From assembly GCA_024516155.1 (NCBI GenBank), contig JAJJXM010000056.1, forward strand, positions 124,001 through 188,000: a stretch of DNA of 64,000 bases. Direction: 5' to 3'. Numbering within the stretch: position 1 is the first letter of the stretch; each line of letters starts with the position of its first letter. Below are positions 19,830 through 31,275 of the stretch, piece after piece. The notes below the pieces were generated by a model, which was not told the origin of the DNA, made no database searches, and saw nothing but the letters and a program-made list of their open reading frames with translations. The position numbers were made by a program, and so were the translations under genes. The DNA is from Pyronema omphalodes. Taxonomy: Eukaryota; Ascomycota; Pezizomycetes; Pezizales; Pyronemataceae.

Positions 19830-22800
19830 TCATCCGTCAAAAGCTCCATATCCCAGAGTTGCTATCCCTCCATCCATCCTTTCCTTATCATTGTTCCTCA
19901 GTGGTGTAGTCCTGCAGTGTATTTCCTTCGAGTATCCAAGTCCAGTCCGTCTAGCAAATTTCAACAGCGCGGTTATGCCGGTGTGATTGTTGAACAGTTC
20001 GTGTAGTGTTATTGTCGTGCTGGTCGACGCATATAGTTCCTGTCTTGCCGCAAGCAGCTTTGGGCAGTGAAGAAGGTAGTGTAGGGAGGATATGAATCCT
20101 GTGCCACAGTCGCATGGTGTAGGGGGTTGCTCCGGATGGGGGTCAATGGGTGTGCGTCCACATCGGATCCGGTATAATGCCCGGGAGGTGCGGAATGGTA
20201 GGTGTTGAAGGTGTTTTGGGTACATCAGGGATGGGGGTAGTCCATCAGGTGCGTTATCCTGCCATTGATGGAGGAATCGTTGGCGGATTTGTGATTTCAT
20301 CCATGCATGTGAGGTTATTGTGGATCGGCATTGATTTCGTGATTGTGCTCCGGTTTTGGCAAGGCTGTCGGCAAGGTCGTTTCCGGTAATGTCTGTGTGG
20401 GAGGGGGTCCAGATGGTGGTGAAGGACCACCCTTGAGTCGTGAGGAGTTCGGCCAGGTTGAGAGTTTCCCTGGCGTATTGATGGTTTTCGGCGTTGTGTT
20501 GAAGTGTGGCGATTGCTGCTTGGTTGTCGAGGCAAAGGTAGACAAGGGCCGGCGTGTAGTTGTCAAGGAGTCGTAGTCCTTCGGTGGTGGCATGTAATTC
20601 GGCATCGTAGACCTCGCATTGCTGGCCGAGGTGACAGTGGTGGGATGATAGGTGTTCAGGACCGTTGGGTGTCGTCTTGTAGAGTGTTGCTCCGCATCCA
20701 GTGTAGTTATCGTCAAGCTTGGATCCGTCTGTGTAAAGTACGTATGTGTCGGGGGGTAGTGATGTCTGACCATTGTGTGTGCCGTGTGTTTGGTTCGTCG
20801 GTTTTGTTCGGGTTTGGTGAGGGGGAGTTGTGCATCGAGAAAGAGGATGGTGGTGTGGTTCGGTTTTCGATGTTGTTGCTGAGAAGGTGTTGTATGTGTT
20901 GTCTTACGTGGGAGAGTCCGGGTACTGTCTTCGGGCATTTTGGGTTTGGTTTGAGTCCGGATAGGGGGTGGTGGGTGGGTAGGAAGAGGAGTCGCAAGGC
21001 GTATCGTGCTGAGAGGTAGTCCAGGTAGACGTGTAGGGGTGGCAGGTGAGCACAGATGCGTAGTTTCGTGAGGTTTGTGCTGAGTGGGAGTCCAGTTGCC
21101 CACCGTAGTGCGTTGTGGTAGGTGGCTGCTAGGGGGCGTAGGGTGGTGTCTTTGCCGGTCCACCAGGCTGGGGAGCCCCATAACATTTTCGGGAGGAGGA
21201 GGGTAAGGATAAGGTGTCGGGCCATGTGGGTGTTGAGGCCATTTGACCGGTGTCGAAGGTGAAGTAGTGATCCGAGAGTGTTCTTACCGGTCGATGCTGC
21301 TTGTGTGGTGTGGGGAATGAATGTGAGGGATTCGTCGATGTTGATGCCGAGGTATTTGATTTTCCGTGTTGGTGTGATTGTTTTGTTGTCCAAAGAGAGT
21401 TGTGGTAGTTTGGTGAGGTCAGTGACTTTGTGGTGGCTTGCACTTGGGAGACAGTGGAGTAGTTCTGTTTTGTCGGGAGAGAAGTTGAGTCCGAGGTGTC
21501 TGCCACGTTCTGTGTAGTGTTCGGTCCGTGTCTTCAGGCGATCGATGGCGAATTTTCGGGAGTTAGCAGATTGGAGGAGGCCGGTATCGTCAACGTAGGA
21601 GGCGGTCAGTTCTTTTGCTGGTTGGTGGGTTACTTCGAGCATCGCGTTGGCGTAGATGAGGAAGAGGATTGGCGATGCAGGGGATCCTTGTGGTAAGCCA
21701 CAGCAGAAGGCTTTCGGGGATTCGAGCTGTTGGTCAAAGGAGAATGCTAGTGTTCGGTCGGAGGTGAAGGCTTTGGTCCATGCAATGAGGTAGGGTGGCA
21801 TGTTACGTTGTTGCATGACTTGGAGGAGTAGTGTGGGATTGGTGTTATTGAAAGCTCCTTCAATGTCATGTGCTAAGAGGGTTGGTCGCGGAGGGTGTTT
21901 TAGTTTGCCGGTTGTTGGGATAGCAAGGTCAGTGCTGATTGGTGTGAGAATGGTCAGGAGGGCGTCAATGGCGGAATACTGTTGTCTGGCTCCCATCTGG
22001 TGTTGTGATATTGCAAGGCAGTCAGATGCTGTTTTGGCAAGTCGGAGGGCAGCTATCTTTTCGTATACTTTCGATATGCAGGGGAGGAGGGAGATTGGGC
22101 GGTAAGATTTGGGTGATGTATAGTTTGTCTTGCCGGGCTTGGGAATCACTACGCATCTGGCTACCTTCCATTGGGCAGGGAAGGTCTCGTAGTGGAGGAG
22201 GGCGTTGAATAATTTAGCTAGTGCTGTTGGTTGTGCAAGGTGGAATTGTGCGATCAGTTGGTAGGTGATGTTGTCGTGTCCGGGTGCAGAGGAGTAACGA
22301 AGTTTTCGGATAACTTGGCTGACCTCATTGTCTGTAATTGGGGTGAAAGGGTCAGGTGTTGCTTTGTGTTGTTTGACGAAATTAGGGGGGATATTGGGAG
22401 GGTTGTGTGATTGGGGTGGAAATAAGGCATTTCTCAGGATGTCGCACTTGTCCTGGAAACTATCTTTGCCTTCTAGTGGCGGGAGGGGTTTGCTGTGTGT
22501 ATTTGCTGATCTAACGCAGTTCCAGACGTCGGTGGCATTACTGTTCTGCAGTCTAGTCACCCAGTACTGTTCTTTGGCGAATTGTATGGCTTGTTTCCAT
22601 TCGTATCGTTGGTGCTTTGCTTGCAGTCTGGCGGTCGGGTTGGTACGGTCGGAGCGAAAGCGTCTCTTTGCTTGTTGTAACTTCTTTTTCTTTTTGTTGA
22701 GGTCACGGTGCCACCATGGTGCTTGTTTAGCTCTTGGTTTTACCCATGGTACTGCTTCATCCGTGGCTTTGTGAATAATGGTGGTGATAAGGTCTGCAGC

Positions 22801-23622
22801 GTGCAGGGCTGCCTCTGGGCTGGTAAGATTATCCAGGTCTACTGGGTTGTCGATGATTGTTTGTTGGTAGAGTGTCCAGTCGGCCTTTCGCCATGCCCGT
22901 TTGGGTGTCTGGGCGGGGGTGCTGAGGTCAATGTGGATGGTGCATATGGCGTGATCGGAGGTTGAGTCGGGGTTGATTTCGTGCATGAGGATCTTTTCTG
23001 TTATGCTACCTGCAGAGAAGCATAGATCGATGACGGATGGTCTCATGCCATTGCGCGGGTAGTGTGTCGGGATGCCTGGTTGGTTGTGCAAAGAGAACTG
23101 GAGGCTGTCCATCCAGTTGGCTATGGTGTCGGAGTGGTCTCGGTGGCGTCTGAGCTGGTCGTCGTCAATTGTCGTAGTGCTGCCCCACCATTCATGGTGC
23201 GCATTCATATCACCCATGATAATGGCAGGTAGTTGGGGTCGGAAGGACGGGAGGAGCTCGGCTAGTGCATTTGGTTTTCCCGGTGAGTAGAAATTGTAGA
23301 TCATTAGTGGGGCCATGTCAGGTAGGGATAGTTTAGTTCCGAGGAATGAATTCTGGTGGGTAAAAACAGTTGAGGCATGGACTCCTGGCAACCGGCGTAC
23401 GTAAGTGGCGCACAGGGGTTTGTCGTTGGTGGGGGTGAATATATGAAAATCAGGGTGTGTTGGGGGGAGTTTAGTGTATTCGATGGCGGGTTCTTGCAAG
23501 AGAATGATGAGTGTTTTGGGGTTAGAAGCAAATGAAAATAGTGCTGATGTTGTTGTAGCATGACCTTTTGCGCAGTTCAGCAGCTGCACACATGCTGTGT
23601 CCATTTTCGTTGTGCTGTTCAT
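19830..23622 (-). pseudogene. C2 ORF2: endonuclease-RT-RNase H, one frameshift
   Basis: An uninterrupted 969-codon stretch covers the EEP endonuclease (LLQEP at 41-45, GDMN at 137-140, SDHA at 222-225) and the whole reverse transcriptase (AHDIEGAFNN, LPQGSPASPILF near 643, SYVDDTGLL near 676). A one-base insertion near 20767, relative to C1, shifts the frame before RNase H (YTDGSK, then CEVYDAELHATTEGLRLL and IWTPSHTDITGNDLADSLA). The C-terminal CDCGTGF / LHYLLHCPK region follows. Function: nicks target DNA and primes cDNA synthesis there. This is the best-preserved ORF2 in the window. Confidence 0.9.
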
Positions 23623-23912
23623 AGTTGCTCATCGGTTCTCATTTCGTCAGGTGTGGGTTGCATGCTGTCGTCGGCAGGGGTGGCGTTGTTGAGTTGTTCC
23701 AGGTGTTTGATGCGGGATGGGCACGTGGGATCGTTGGCTTTGTGTGGCTGATTGCAGTTGCAGCATCTGATTGGTGGGTGGGTGCATGACATTCCACCTT
23801 TGCAGGAGGGGATGGTGCATGGGTGGGTCCGGGTAGCGTGGTTTTGGGCGCACACTGCGCATCTTGGTTCAACTGCTTTGCAGAGTTTGGGGTGGTGTCC
23901 AAACTCCTGGCA

Positions 23913-25270
23913 TGTCACACCCTATATTGTGTGAGTATAGAATAGGTAACATGTATAACATTCAGAGAACATGGCAAACTCGACAGGAGAATGAATAATA
24001 AGGTTAGTATCCCGGGCCGGAAACCCCTGAGGAGCTCCAGCTAGCCACGTCACGTGATTCGTGACTTTCCGAAAGGACCTCACGAGGATCCCGGCCCGAG
24101 GCGTCGCTACCTGTTATTCACTGTCAGTTTGGGAGGATCAAAAGATGGATGGGAACGAGTAACAACTTACCTCATGGGTGTCGACTTACCCATGAAAAAA
24201 CTACAGACGACGCTGATGGAGACAGAAGACGACGGCGAAGGGACACCTCCTTATACTTGAGGTTGTGTTCCACCAAGCACGGCTACCAGAGGGCTTGCAA
24301 GAGAAGGGAATTCTCAGGAGCATGCAAGGCAAGCGAATGGGATCATCCGAGGTCTGAGTTGGACGGATAGTCGGCCAAGGAACAAGGCAGAGTCTAGTCA
24401 GCCAACAGGAGTGGAGCTCAGGACAAGGGTCAAGATTGCGTCAGAATGAGACGACGTTCTGCAGCAAGGAACACCACTCAGGGAAACTGTTGGATGGAAC
24501 TGATATGACGCGACCTTAGGCCAATGACTACCAACTGCAGGATAAGCCGGCGTTTGCGTACACACCAGGGTGTGGCTGCGCGCAAGTGCGCGCAGGTGGG
24601 GCAAATGACATCACACAGGAATGTGACGGGGCAGTGCGCTCCGGTAAGGCATAGTCTGCCTTATGATGTCAGATTCCTTCGCTCGCAATCGAGATTCTCT
24701 AGGGAGATCTATGATCAAGACGACTCATAAGATATACGACTCACATGTCATTATCAGAGGAGTCATTGCATTATGCGCTCAAGTGGAGTAACCCTTCACT
24801 AGGCGCTTAACCCCAATACCTGATTGGAAGGTGTGGTAGCACGGCAAGGAATGTCAAGGATTAATCTGACACGAAGGTCATCATGCAAGTGAGCAATTAA
24901 TATGATTGCGCATGCAGCATGATGCGAGCCATCAGCAGATTTGTCAAAGGATTGACTCACGTCTTATCTCCTAAGCTTAGTTTGGAAGTTGGTTCCCTTA
25001 GGAAGTCTGGGCGAACTTGTAGACGAAAGTCTATAAAAGACCCTAAGTCTTCCCACCGTCTCCTCCAGCATCAGCAACTTGATCTCTTGTTACGACATAC
25101 CTTTCTACACCAAATACCTCAGGACGAGACCCTTAAGTTTATTCGGCCTGTGATCGATTAGTTAACTTCCTGGCTTCTTGAGAAAAATCTATTAGTTGAA
25201 TATCTTTCGAACGAAGCACCAACTGATCGGAAAAGCCTCTGTATTGAAAGCCTCAATACCCAGGTTCACA
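23913..25270 (+). repeat. Gy1 5' LTR
   Basis: Begins TGTCACACCC and ends AGGTTCACA. It holds a TATA box at 25032-25039, a perfect 8-bp stem (CTGCGCGC/GCGCGCAG, 24576-24595), and the GATTAGTTAAC site near 25156 that is occupied by LINEs in both LTRs of Gy2 but empty here. Confidence 0.95.
25032..25039 (+). promoter_or_regulatory. LTR TATA box
   Basis: TATAAAAG, 239 bp before the LTR end, is conserved in position in the 3' LTR (32566-32573) and, inverted, in the Gy2 LTRs (for example 43536-43543). It is the likely promoter of the genomic transcript. The start site cannot be placed from sequence; fungal starts may lie 30-120 bp downstream. Confidence 0.6.
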
Positions 25271-25272
25271 CT

Positions 25273-25284
25273 ATAAACTTAAGG
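25273..25284 (+). other. Candidate self-priming primer-binding site of Gy1
   Basis: No TGG-type tRNA primer site follows the LTR. Instead the 12 bases ATAAACTTAAGG, two bases past the LTR end, are perfectly complementary to 25131-25142 within the LTR. Self-primed reverse transcription, in which the 5' end of the transcript folds back on a site just after the LTR, is known for Tf1 and Maggy, which are also chromoviruses. Assigning it here is inference. Confidence 0.5.
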
Positions 25285-25390
25285 CTCAAGCTACTAAGTT
25301 TACTTTTCGACACAATTACGAAAGACCCTCTTCTAGGGCAAGAAACACCAACACTCCTCAAAAAACTACCAACGAAAACTTCAATCTACA

Positions 25391-27580
25391 ATGGCCTCAC
25401 GCAGACTTACCGGCGGTGCTGCCCACGACGATGGACTTGATGCGCCTATGGCTGATTCTGTCAGCATCACTCGTCCTCGTTCCTGGGAGGAAGTCACCTC
25501 TGTGGGACAACCAAGGGTTCAACATGGAACCACCCTCCACCTAGGCGATGTGCCACAGTGGGTTATTTTGATGATGGAAAGGATGACTTCGACCGAGGAG
25601 GACATTATGAGATTGATGGAAGCAGCTGGAACAGGGGCTGCAATGAACTAGGAATTGCAACGGATGAAGGGACTCTATCAGGAGATGGCCCAAGGGATGC
25701 AGAAAGCTTACGACATCCTAGCAAAGAAGGGGAACCTTGATCAGGAGGTCAACCTTCAAACCGTTACCAGACTCGTTCAGGCCAGCAATGACTTTGCCGG
25801 CCAAGTTTGGAGGACAATTGGCGAACTTGCCACTGACACCAAAACAAAAGAGGCAGCCAATCAAGCGGCTGCGGAAAGACTCAACCATGGCATTCAAACA
25901 ACGAATGCCATCCTCGAAGCCTTTGCCCAGAGGCAACTGCAAATCAACAAGGAAATCGAGGAATGGGCCTGCTTTAAAAATACACAAGATGCCATTCGGG
26001 AGCAAGATGATGAACAGAGGGATAGGCGGATTGCAGCTCTTTCTAGAGCTGAAGAGGTGCACCAGCAACGCCTGCTGGATTATGAGGAACAGAGAGAGGA
26101 GGAAAAACTGGAGTTGGTAAACAAGGTTATTGGCCTTGTTATGTCAAAGATCCAGAAGAAGGAGCACTTCGATGCTAAGTCCCTAACTGAGGCTATGCAT
26201 GAAGAAATGACTCCCAGACCTCCCTCACTTGGCAGGGCACCAGAGGTCCCCTTACCCCCATCGGTAGATGGATCTCCCGAAAATGTTGGAAGAAATGGTG
26301 GAAGAGGAAGTAAGCCCCCAGGAGGAGGACTACCACCACCACCACCACCCCCATCTAATCCTTCGGACGGCGAGGACTCAGATGACTCATACATCAGAAA
26401 AGCGTTGGAAAGGAAGCGCCAGGAGCGCAAACAAAAGGCTCAACTAAAGAAGCCTGAGGCAAAGAATGCCACCGAGGCGTTCTTGGAGTCTCTTGTACTA
26501 AAATTGCAGCAATCTGGGGTCAACGAGCCGAGGAGACCAAAAATGCCTGAAATGAAGGCTCCTCAATATTTTTCTGGGAAGGACAAGAATTTGTTTAGGG
26601 CTTGGTGGATGTCTGTGCAAGATTACATTGCGACATATGCCAAGGCTTTTCCAGATGAGGACGACCAGGTAAAATGGGTGGGGAGCTTGCTTACTCACAA
26701 AGCTCTCAGTTGGCACCAGGAGCGGCGAAAATCGATCCAAAGACAAGGACTTAAGGACACATGGCAAGCTTTCTCAAGCTCAATTGAGACCAGATTTGAG
26801 GATAAGCGGGAAGCCCAAAAGGACGTTAAGAGGATTACAGAGCTCCAGTATGAGGGAGACATTGATGATTATATTACAAAATTGGAGGATCTCAATATGC
26901 GCGTTGGGGCAATTGGGCCAATGTATAGGAATGTAATCTGGGAGGCCATGACACCGGCCATTAAAAAGATGGTATATCAAAGGGTTGGGGGGATCCCAAC
27001 AGATGATGAAGAAATGATTGATGCAGTTAAGGAAGCTGCTCACGTCGTTGAAAATTTGGAAGAGGAATTAAAGAGTCATAAGAAAAAGACTTTGGAAGTG
27101 CGGGAGGACCGCCATAGAGATAAAGGGAAGAACAAGGAAACTGTGCGCCCTAAGGAGGTGCAGCACAAGGATAAGTTCAAGGATAAAAAGGAGAAAAAGG
27201 TTTTTTCTGGAAAAAAGGACAAGAAGTCCATCTTTGCGTCAGGGAGGGAGGCTCTGCAGAATGTTCCTCAGAGCGAAATTGATAAACATAAAAAAGATAA
27301 GGCTGACTGTTGGAGGTGCGGAAGATCTGGACATAAAATGTTCGATTGTTATGCAAAGAAGACAGTTGGGGGAACAGAGCTCTCTGGCGAAGGAAAAGTT
27401 GCTTCCTCTGGCAAGAGGAAGAGAGACGATGATGATGATGGAAACAAAGGGCAGGAGAAGCCCAAGGAAACAAAAAAGACGAAGACCGCAGCAGTGCGGC
27501 AAGATGAAGAAGAGATGATGTCAGATGCTCAGCCCAGGATTTGGGAGATTGAGCAGAATGATGAGGAGTCGGATTTTTAA
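25391..27580 (+). pseudogene. Gy1 gag with a premature TAG
   Basis: The 729-codon frame starts MASRRLTGGAAHDDG. TAG at codon 87 (25649-25651) stands where the Gy2 copy has glutamate. Downstream the frame is open to TAA at 27578-27580. The middle has the Gypsy Gag core (YFSGKDKNLFRAWWMSVQDY, LQYEGDIDDYITKLEDLN). One zinc knuckle CWRCGRSGHKMFDC (CX2CX4HX4C) lies near residue 637, with a lysine/glutamate-rich linker before it and an acidic tail after it. If TAG is not read through, Gag must start downstream or be supplied by another copy. Confidence 0.85.
27574..27580 (+). promoter_or_regulatory. Candidate -1 frameshift site at the gag stop
   Basis: Gag ends GAT TTT TAA inside a run of five T. 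A one-base backward slip on TTT would bypass TAA and enter the pol frame, which is open from here through the nominal pol ATG at 27667. The inverted Gy2 copy keeps the same GATTTTTAAG and the same open connection, but has TTG where Gy1 has that ATG. This favours a Gag-Pol fusion over separate initiation. The site is not a canonical X-XXY-YYZ heptamer. Confidence 0.45.
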
Positions 27581-27666
27581 GTTCCTCTAGGGTTGCGTCA
27601 CCTGAGGAGGAGGAATGTACATCTGACGCAGAAAACATTATTTGTTGTGGGACTAAACGAAAATCA

Positions 27667-30600
27667 ATGGACAACTTGGAGTCGACCAAGACAAAGAATC
27701 GACGAACCGACAATGGAACCTCTTCCAAAGGAACAAAAGTGGAAGCTGTGGTTCCCCCTTACCATGGAAAAAGACCAATAATCAACATGGTGTTGAATTG
27801 GTCAAAGAACAAATTTCGGACGGTGCGAGCCCTTCTTGATACAGGCTCCACCTCAGCATTATTGGACAAAGGGTTTGTCCATAAATACAACATACCAACG
27901 GTGAAGAGAGACAAGCCTCTTCAAATCCGCAACTTCAACAATGAGGTAGTTGCTGGAGCGGGAGAATTCTTTACAGTTCCTTTTATGCTGCAGCACAAAC
28001 AGCACTTTGCAGCAGAATCCTTTGAAGTCGCCCCTCTTGATAGCGACTGCGACGTCATCTTACCTTATTGGTGGATGGCTAAACACCAACCTTGCAACAT
28101 GTGGGGAGACAGCAATAACATCTCCTTCACAACACCACGTTGCACTGAAAATTGTACTAAGGCTCAGGCCAGTACATTTTCTCTCAAGGTCGACCACCGT
28201 GTACTCGACCACCCTGAGGCCTCAGTTATAGGCCATATTTCAGCTGTTGCCACTAAGGAGGAATTATCAGAGGCACTTCAACAGGTCCCTGAGAAATTCC
28301 GTAAGTGGATTAACATAATGACCAAGGAAGCAGCAGACAAGCTTCCGGAACACAAGCCTTACGACCATGCCATAGACTTGAAGGAAGGAGAAACTCCTCC
28401 TTGGGGACCAGTCTATGCACTCAACGAAGTCGAGCTGGAAACACTTAGGGAATGGCTCAAAGAGATGCTAAGGACAGGCAAGATTCGACCATCTAAATCT
28501 CCGGCCGCAGCACCAATTCTCTTTGTGCCAAAACCCCATGGGCGAGGTTTAAGGCTTTGTGTGGATTATAGGGGGATAAATAAAATAACAATAGCAAATC
28601 GCTACCCCCTCCCTCTTATGTCTGAATTACAAGACAGAGTAAGAGGAGCTAGGTTCTTCACGAAAATGGATTTGAAGAACGGTTATCATTTAATAAGGAT
28701 TAAAGAAGGAGATGAGTGGAAAACTGCTTTTAGATGCAGATATGGGCTATACGAATTTTTGGTAATGCCTTTTGGCTTAAGCAATGCACCGGCAACGTTC
28801 CAAGATATGATGAATCATATCTTTAGAGATATGTTGGACCAAGGAGTGATTGCTTATATTGATGATGTTCTGATATATGCGGAAACAGAGGAGGAACATG
28901 ATAAATTGGTTAAAGAAGTCTTAAAGAGACTGGAAGAAAATGGGCTGGTAATATCTCCGGAAAAATGTGTTTGGGGGACAAACAAAGTGGAATTTTTGGG
29001 GTATATTATAAGCGAAAAGGGAATTGAGATGGCAAAGGATAAAGTGGAAACCGTCCTGGTTTGGGAACCTCCTAAATCCTTGAAAGAGACACAAGGCTTT
29101 CTTGGATTTGCAAACTTCTATCGCCGATTCATAAAGGACTTCTCAAGAATTTGTCGTCCTCTTACTGAATCTACCAAGGGCGATCCAAAGAAGTGGGAAT
29201 GGACTGTTGCCATGGAATTGGCATTTGACGAGTTAAAGCAGAGGTTCACAAAAGCGCCAATATTGGGTCATTTTGATCCTAAAAAGGTTTGCATTGTTGA
29301 AACTGATGCTTCTGACTTTGCCTTAGGCGCAGTCCTTTCTCAGAAAGGAGAGGACGGAAAGCTGCACCCTGTTGCTTTCCACTCCAGAAAATTCACTCCA
29401 GCAGAAATCAACTACGAAATCCATGATAAAGAGCTTTTAGCTATTGTGGATTCGTTCAAAATATGGAGAAGATACTTGGAGGGGGCAATGCACACAGTTC
29501 AGGTATTCAGCGACCATCAGAACTTGGAGTACTTCACCACAACAAAAGTACTCAATCGTCGCCAAGCAAGGTGGGCTCAAGAACTTGCTGGTATTGACTT
29601 TAAAATTTTTTACAGACCTGGAAGTAAGAATGGGAAGCCAGATGCTTTGTCAAGGCGTCCGGAGTTCCGCCCTGAAAAGGGGGGAGGTGAGGATCAGCCG
29701 ATTACGACTATCCTTCATAAGGAACATTTTGCATCAATTTCGGCAATCAGCAGTGGAGGAGAAGGAACGTCATTCATTGTTTCTTCGGCTCGGCTTAATT
29801 CTATTCCTTCTGTTAAATGGTCTGGAGAATTTTTGAAGATGGTTAGAGACGCTGGGGAACTGGATGAAAATTATAAGAAAGCAGCACAAAAAATAAAAGA
29901 TCCACTAACGATAGAAGATGGCATAATCTATCGGAAAGAAAAGTTATGGGTGCCAAAGGATTTAGTCAACATGGTACTGAAATCAGAGCACGACTCGAAG
30001 ATTGCAGGACACTTTGGTCAGGATAAGACCATTGAATTAATAAGGAGAAACTTTTGGTGGCCGAGGATGGATGAAAAAATAATTGAATATGTACAGAGCT
30101 GTTTGGAATGTCAGAAGGACAAGACGGCTAGGCACCAAAAGTACGGAATGTTGCAACCTTTGGAATTAACATATGCCCCATGGCAATCTATTGCTATGGA
30201 CTTTATCACCGACCTTCCGGAATCAAATGGGTGTGATCAACTATGGGTTATAGTTGATCGATTTACGAAAATGGCACACTTCATTCCTTTACACAAAGAC
30301 GGCAAGACAACTGCAGACCTTGTCAGGATTTTCGCAAAGGAAATATGGAAACTACATGGCCTACCCAAAGATATAGTGTCGGACAGAGACTCCAGGTTTA
30401 CTAGCACCACCTGGAAAGCATTTCTTGGAACATTAGGAATTAAACCAAGAATGTCAACAGCCTTCCACCCACAAACAGATGGACAAACGGAACGGCTTAA
30501 TCAAACAATTGAAGCATACCTCCGCTCTTTTGTTAATCACGAGATGGACGACTGGGCTGATCTCTTACCCATGGCTGAGTTCGCATACAACAACTCAGTC

Positions 30601-31275
30601 ACCAGCGCAACTGGACTTTCACCCTTTTACGCCAATTACGGATTTTATCCAAATACGAGCAACCCTTCGGCAACTGCTGTGCGCAACCCAGCCAGCAAAG
30701 CCTACGCCCACTGGATGCATACGATACACGAAGGAGCCAAGTTAGCCCTTCAAAAAACACAAGAAAGAATGAAACGTTATGCAGACCAGAAACGACAGGA
30801 GGCACCAGAATACCAAGTGGGAGACTTGGTTATGTTAGATGGACGCAACATACGAACAAGACGCCCATCAAGGAAGTTAGACCATAAACTACATGGTCCC
30901 TTCCAAGTCGAAAAAGTCATTTCCCCAACGGCAGTACGACTTACACTCCCACGAAAATGGAAGATACACAACGTCTTCCATACCTCACTACTTGAGCCTT
31001 TTAGAGCAGGAACTCGGGCTCCACCAGACACGAATAAAATTTTACGGGAGGCAGATGATGTTGAGGGAAGCGAGGAATACGATATCGATGAAATCATGAG
31101 CAGCTACAAATCTGGAAATCGAGTATTGTACCTTGTTAAATGGCTAGGTTGGCCCAACAAAAAAGACTGGACGGCAGAACCTTTCGACAACTTTTCAGTA
31201 GGAGGTCAGGAGAAGTTACGAGAGTTTCATCTCAAGTATCCTGATTCTCCGAGGGACTACCGACTCAAGGATTAA
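27667..31275 (+). CDS. pol: Gy1 Pol: protease, RT, RNase H, integrase, chromodomain
   Basis: A 1202-residue open frame with no lesion seen. Domains in order: aspartic protease (LLDTGSTSALL, DTGS at 58-61); reverse transcriptase ([29 protein letters not shown], catalytic YIDD at 397-400); RNase H (ETDASDFALGAVLSQ near 543); integrase with an HHCC finger (HDSKIAGHFGQDK ... CLECQKDK, about 775-815) and D-D-E core residues near 845, 905 and 941; a GPY/F-like module (HGPFQVEKVI); and a C-terminal chromodomain (YDIDEIMSSYKSGN ... YLVKWLGWPNKKDWTAEP, from about 1137). The chromodomain places it among chromoviruses, where it guides integration to particular chromatin. Likely translated as a fusion with Gag. 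Confidence 0.95.
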   Translation: MDNLESTKTKNRRTDNGTSSKGTKVEAVVPPYHGKRPIINMVLNWSKNKFRTVRALLDTGSTSALLDKGFVHKYNIPTVKRDKPLQIRNFNNEVVAGAGEFFTVPFMLQHKQHFAAESFEVAPLDSDCDVILPYWWMAKHQPCNMWGDSNNISFTTPRCTENCTKAQASTFSLKVDHRVLDHPEASVIGHISAVATKEELSEALQQVPEKFRKWINIMTKEAADKLPEHKPYDHAIDLKEGETPPWGPVYALNEVELETLREWLKEMLRTGKIRPSKSPAAAPILFVPKPHGRGLRLCVDYRGINKITIANRYPLPLMSELQDRVRGARFFTKMDLKNGYHLIRIKEGDEWKTAFRCRYGLYEFLVMPFGLSNAPATFQDMMNHIFRDMLDQGVIAYIDDVLIYAETEEEHDKLVKEVLKRLEENGLVISPEKCVWGTNKVEFLGYIISEKGIEMAKDKVETVLVWEPPKSLKETQGFLGFANFYRRFIKDFSRICRPLTESTKGDPKKWEWTVAMELAFDELKQRFTKAPILGHFDPKKVCIVETDASDFALGAVLSQKGEDGKLHPVAFHSRKFTPAEINYEIHDKELLAIVDSFKIWRRYLEGAMHTVQVFSDHQNLEYFTTTKVLNRRQARWAQELAGIDFKIFYRPGSKNGKPDALSRRPEFRPEKGGGEDQPITTILHKEHFASISAISSGGEGTSFIVSSARLNSIPSVKWSGEFLKMVRDAGELDENYKKAAQKIKDPLTIEDGIIYRKEKLWVPKDLVNMVLKSEHDSKIAGHFGQDKTIELIRRNFWWPRMDEKIIEYVQSCLECQKDKTARHQKYGMLQPLELTYAPWQSIAMDFITDLPESNGCDQLWVIVDRFTKMAHFIPLHKDGKTTADLVRIFAKEIWKLHGLPKDIVSDRDSRFTSTTWKAFLGTLGIKPRMSTAFHPQTDGQTERLNQTIEAYLRSFVNHEMDDWADLLPMAEFAYNNSVTSATGLSPFYANYGFYPNTSNPSATAVRNPASKAYAHWMHTIHEGAKLALQKTQERMKRYADQKRQEAPEYQVGDLVMLDGRNIRTRRPSRKLDHKLHGPFQVEKVISPTAVRLTLPRKWKIHNVFHTSLLEPFRAGTRAPPDTNKILREADDVEGSEEYDIDEIMSSYKSGNRVLYLVKWLGWPNKKDWTAEPFDNFSVGGQEKLREFHLKYPDSPRDYRLKD

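Noticed and set aside
27177..27728. 183-residue minus-strand frame over Gy1 gag
   Set aside because: Antisense shadow of the lysine/glutamate-rich gag region.
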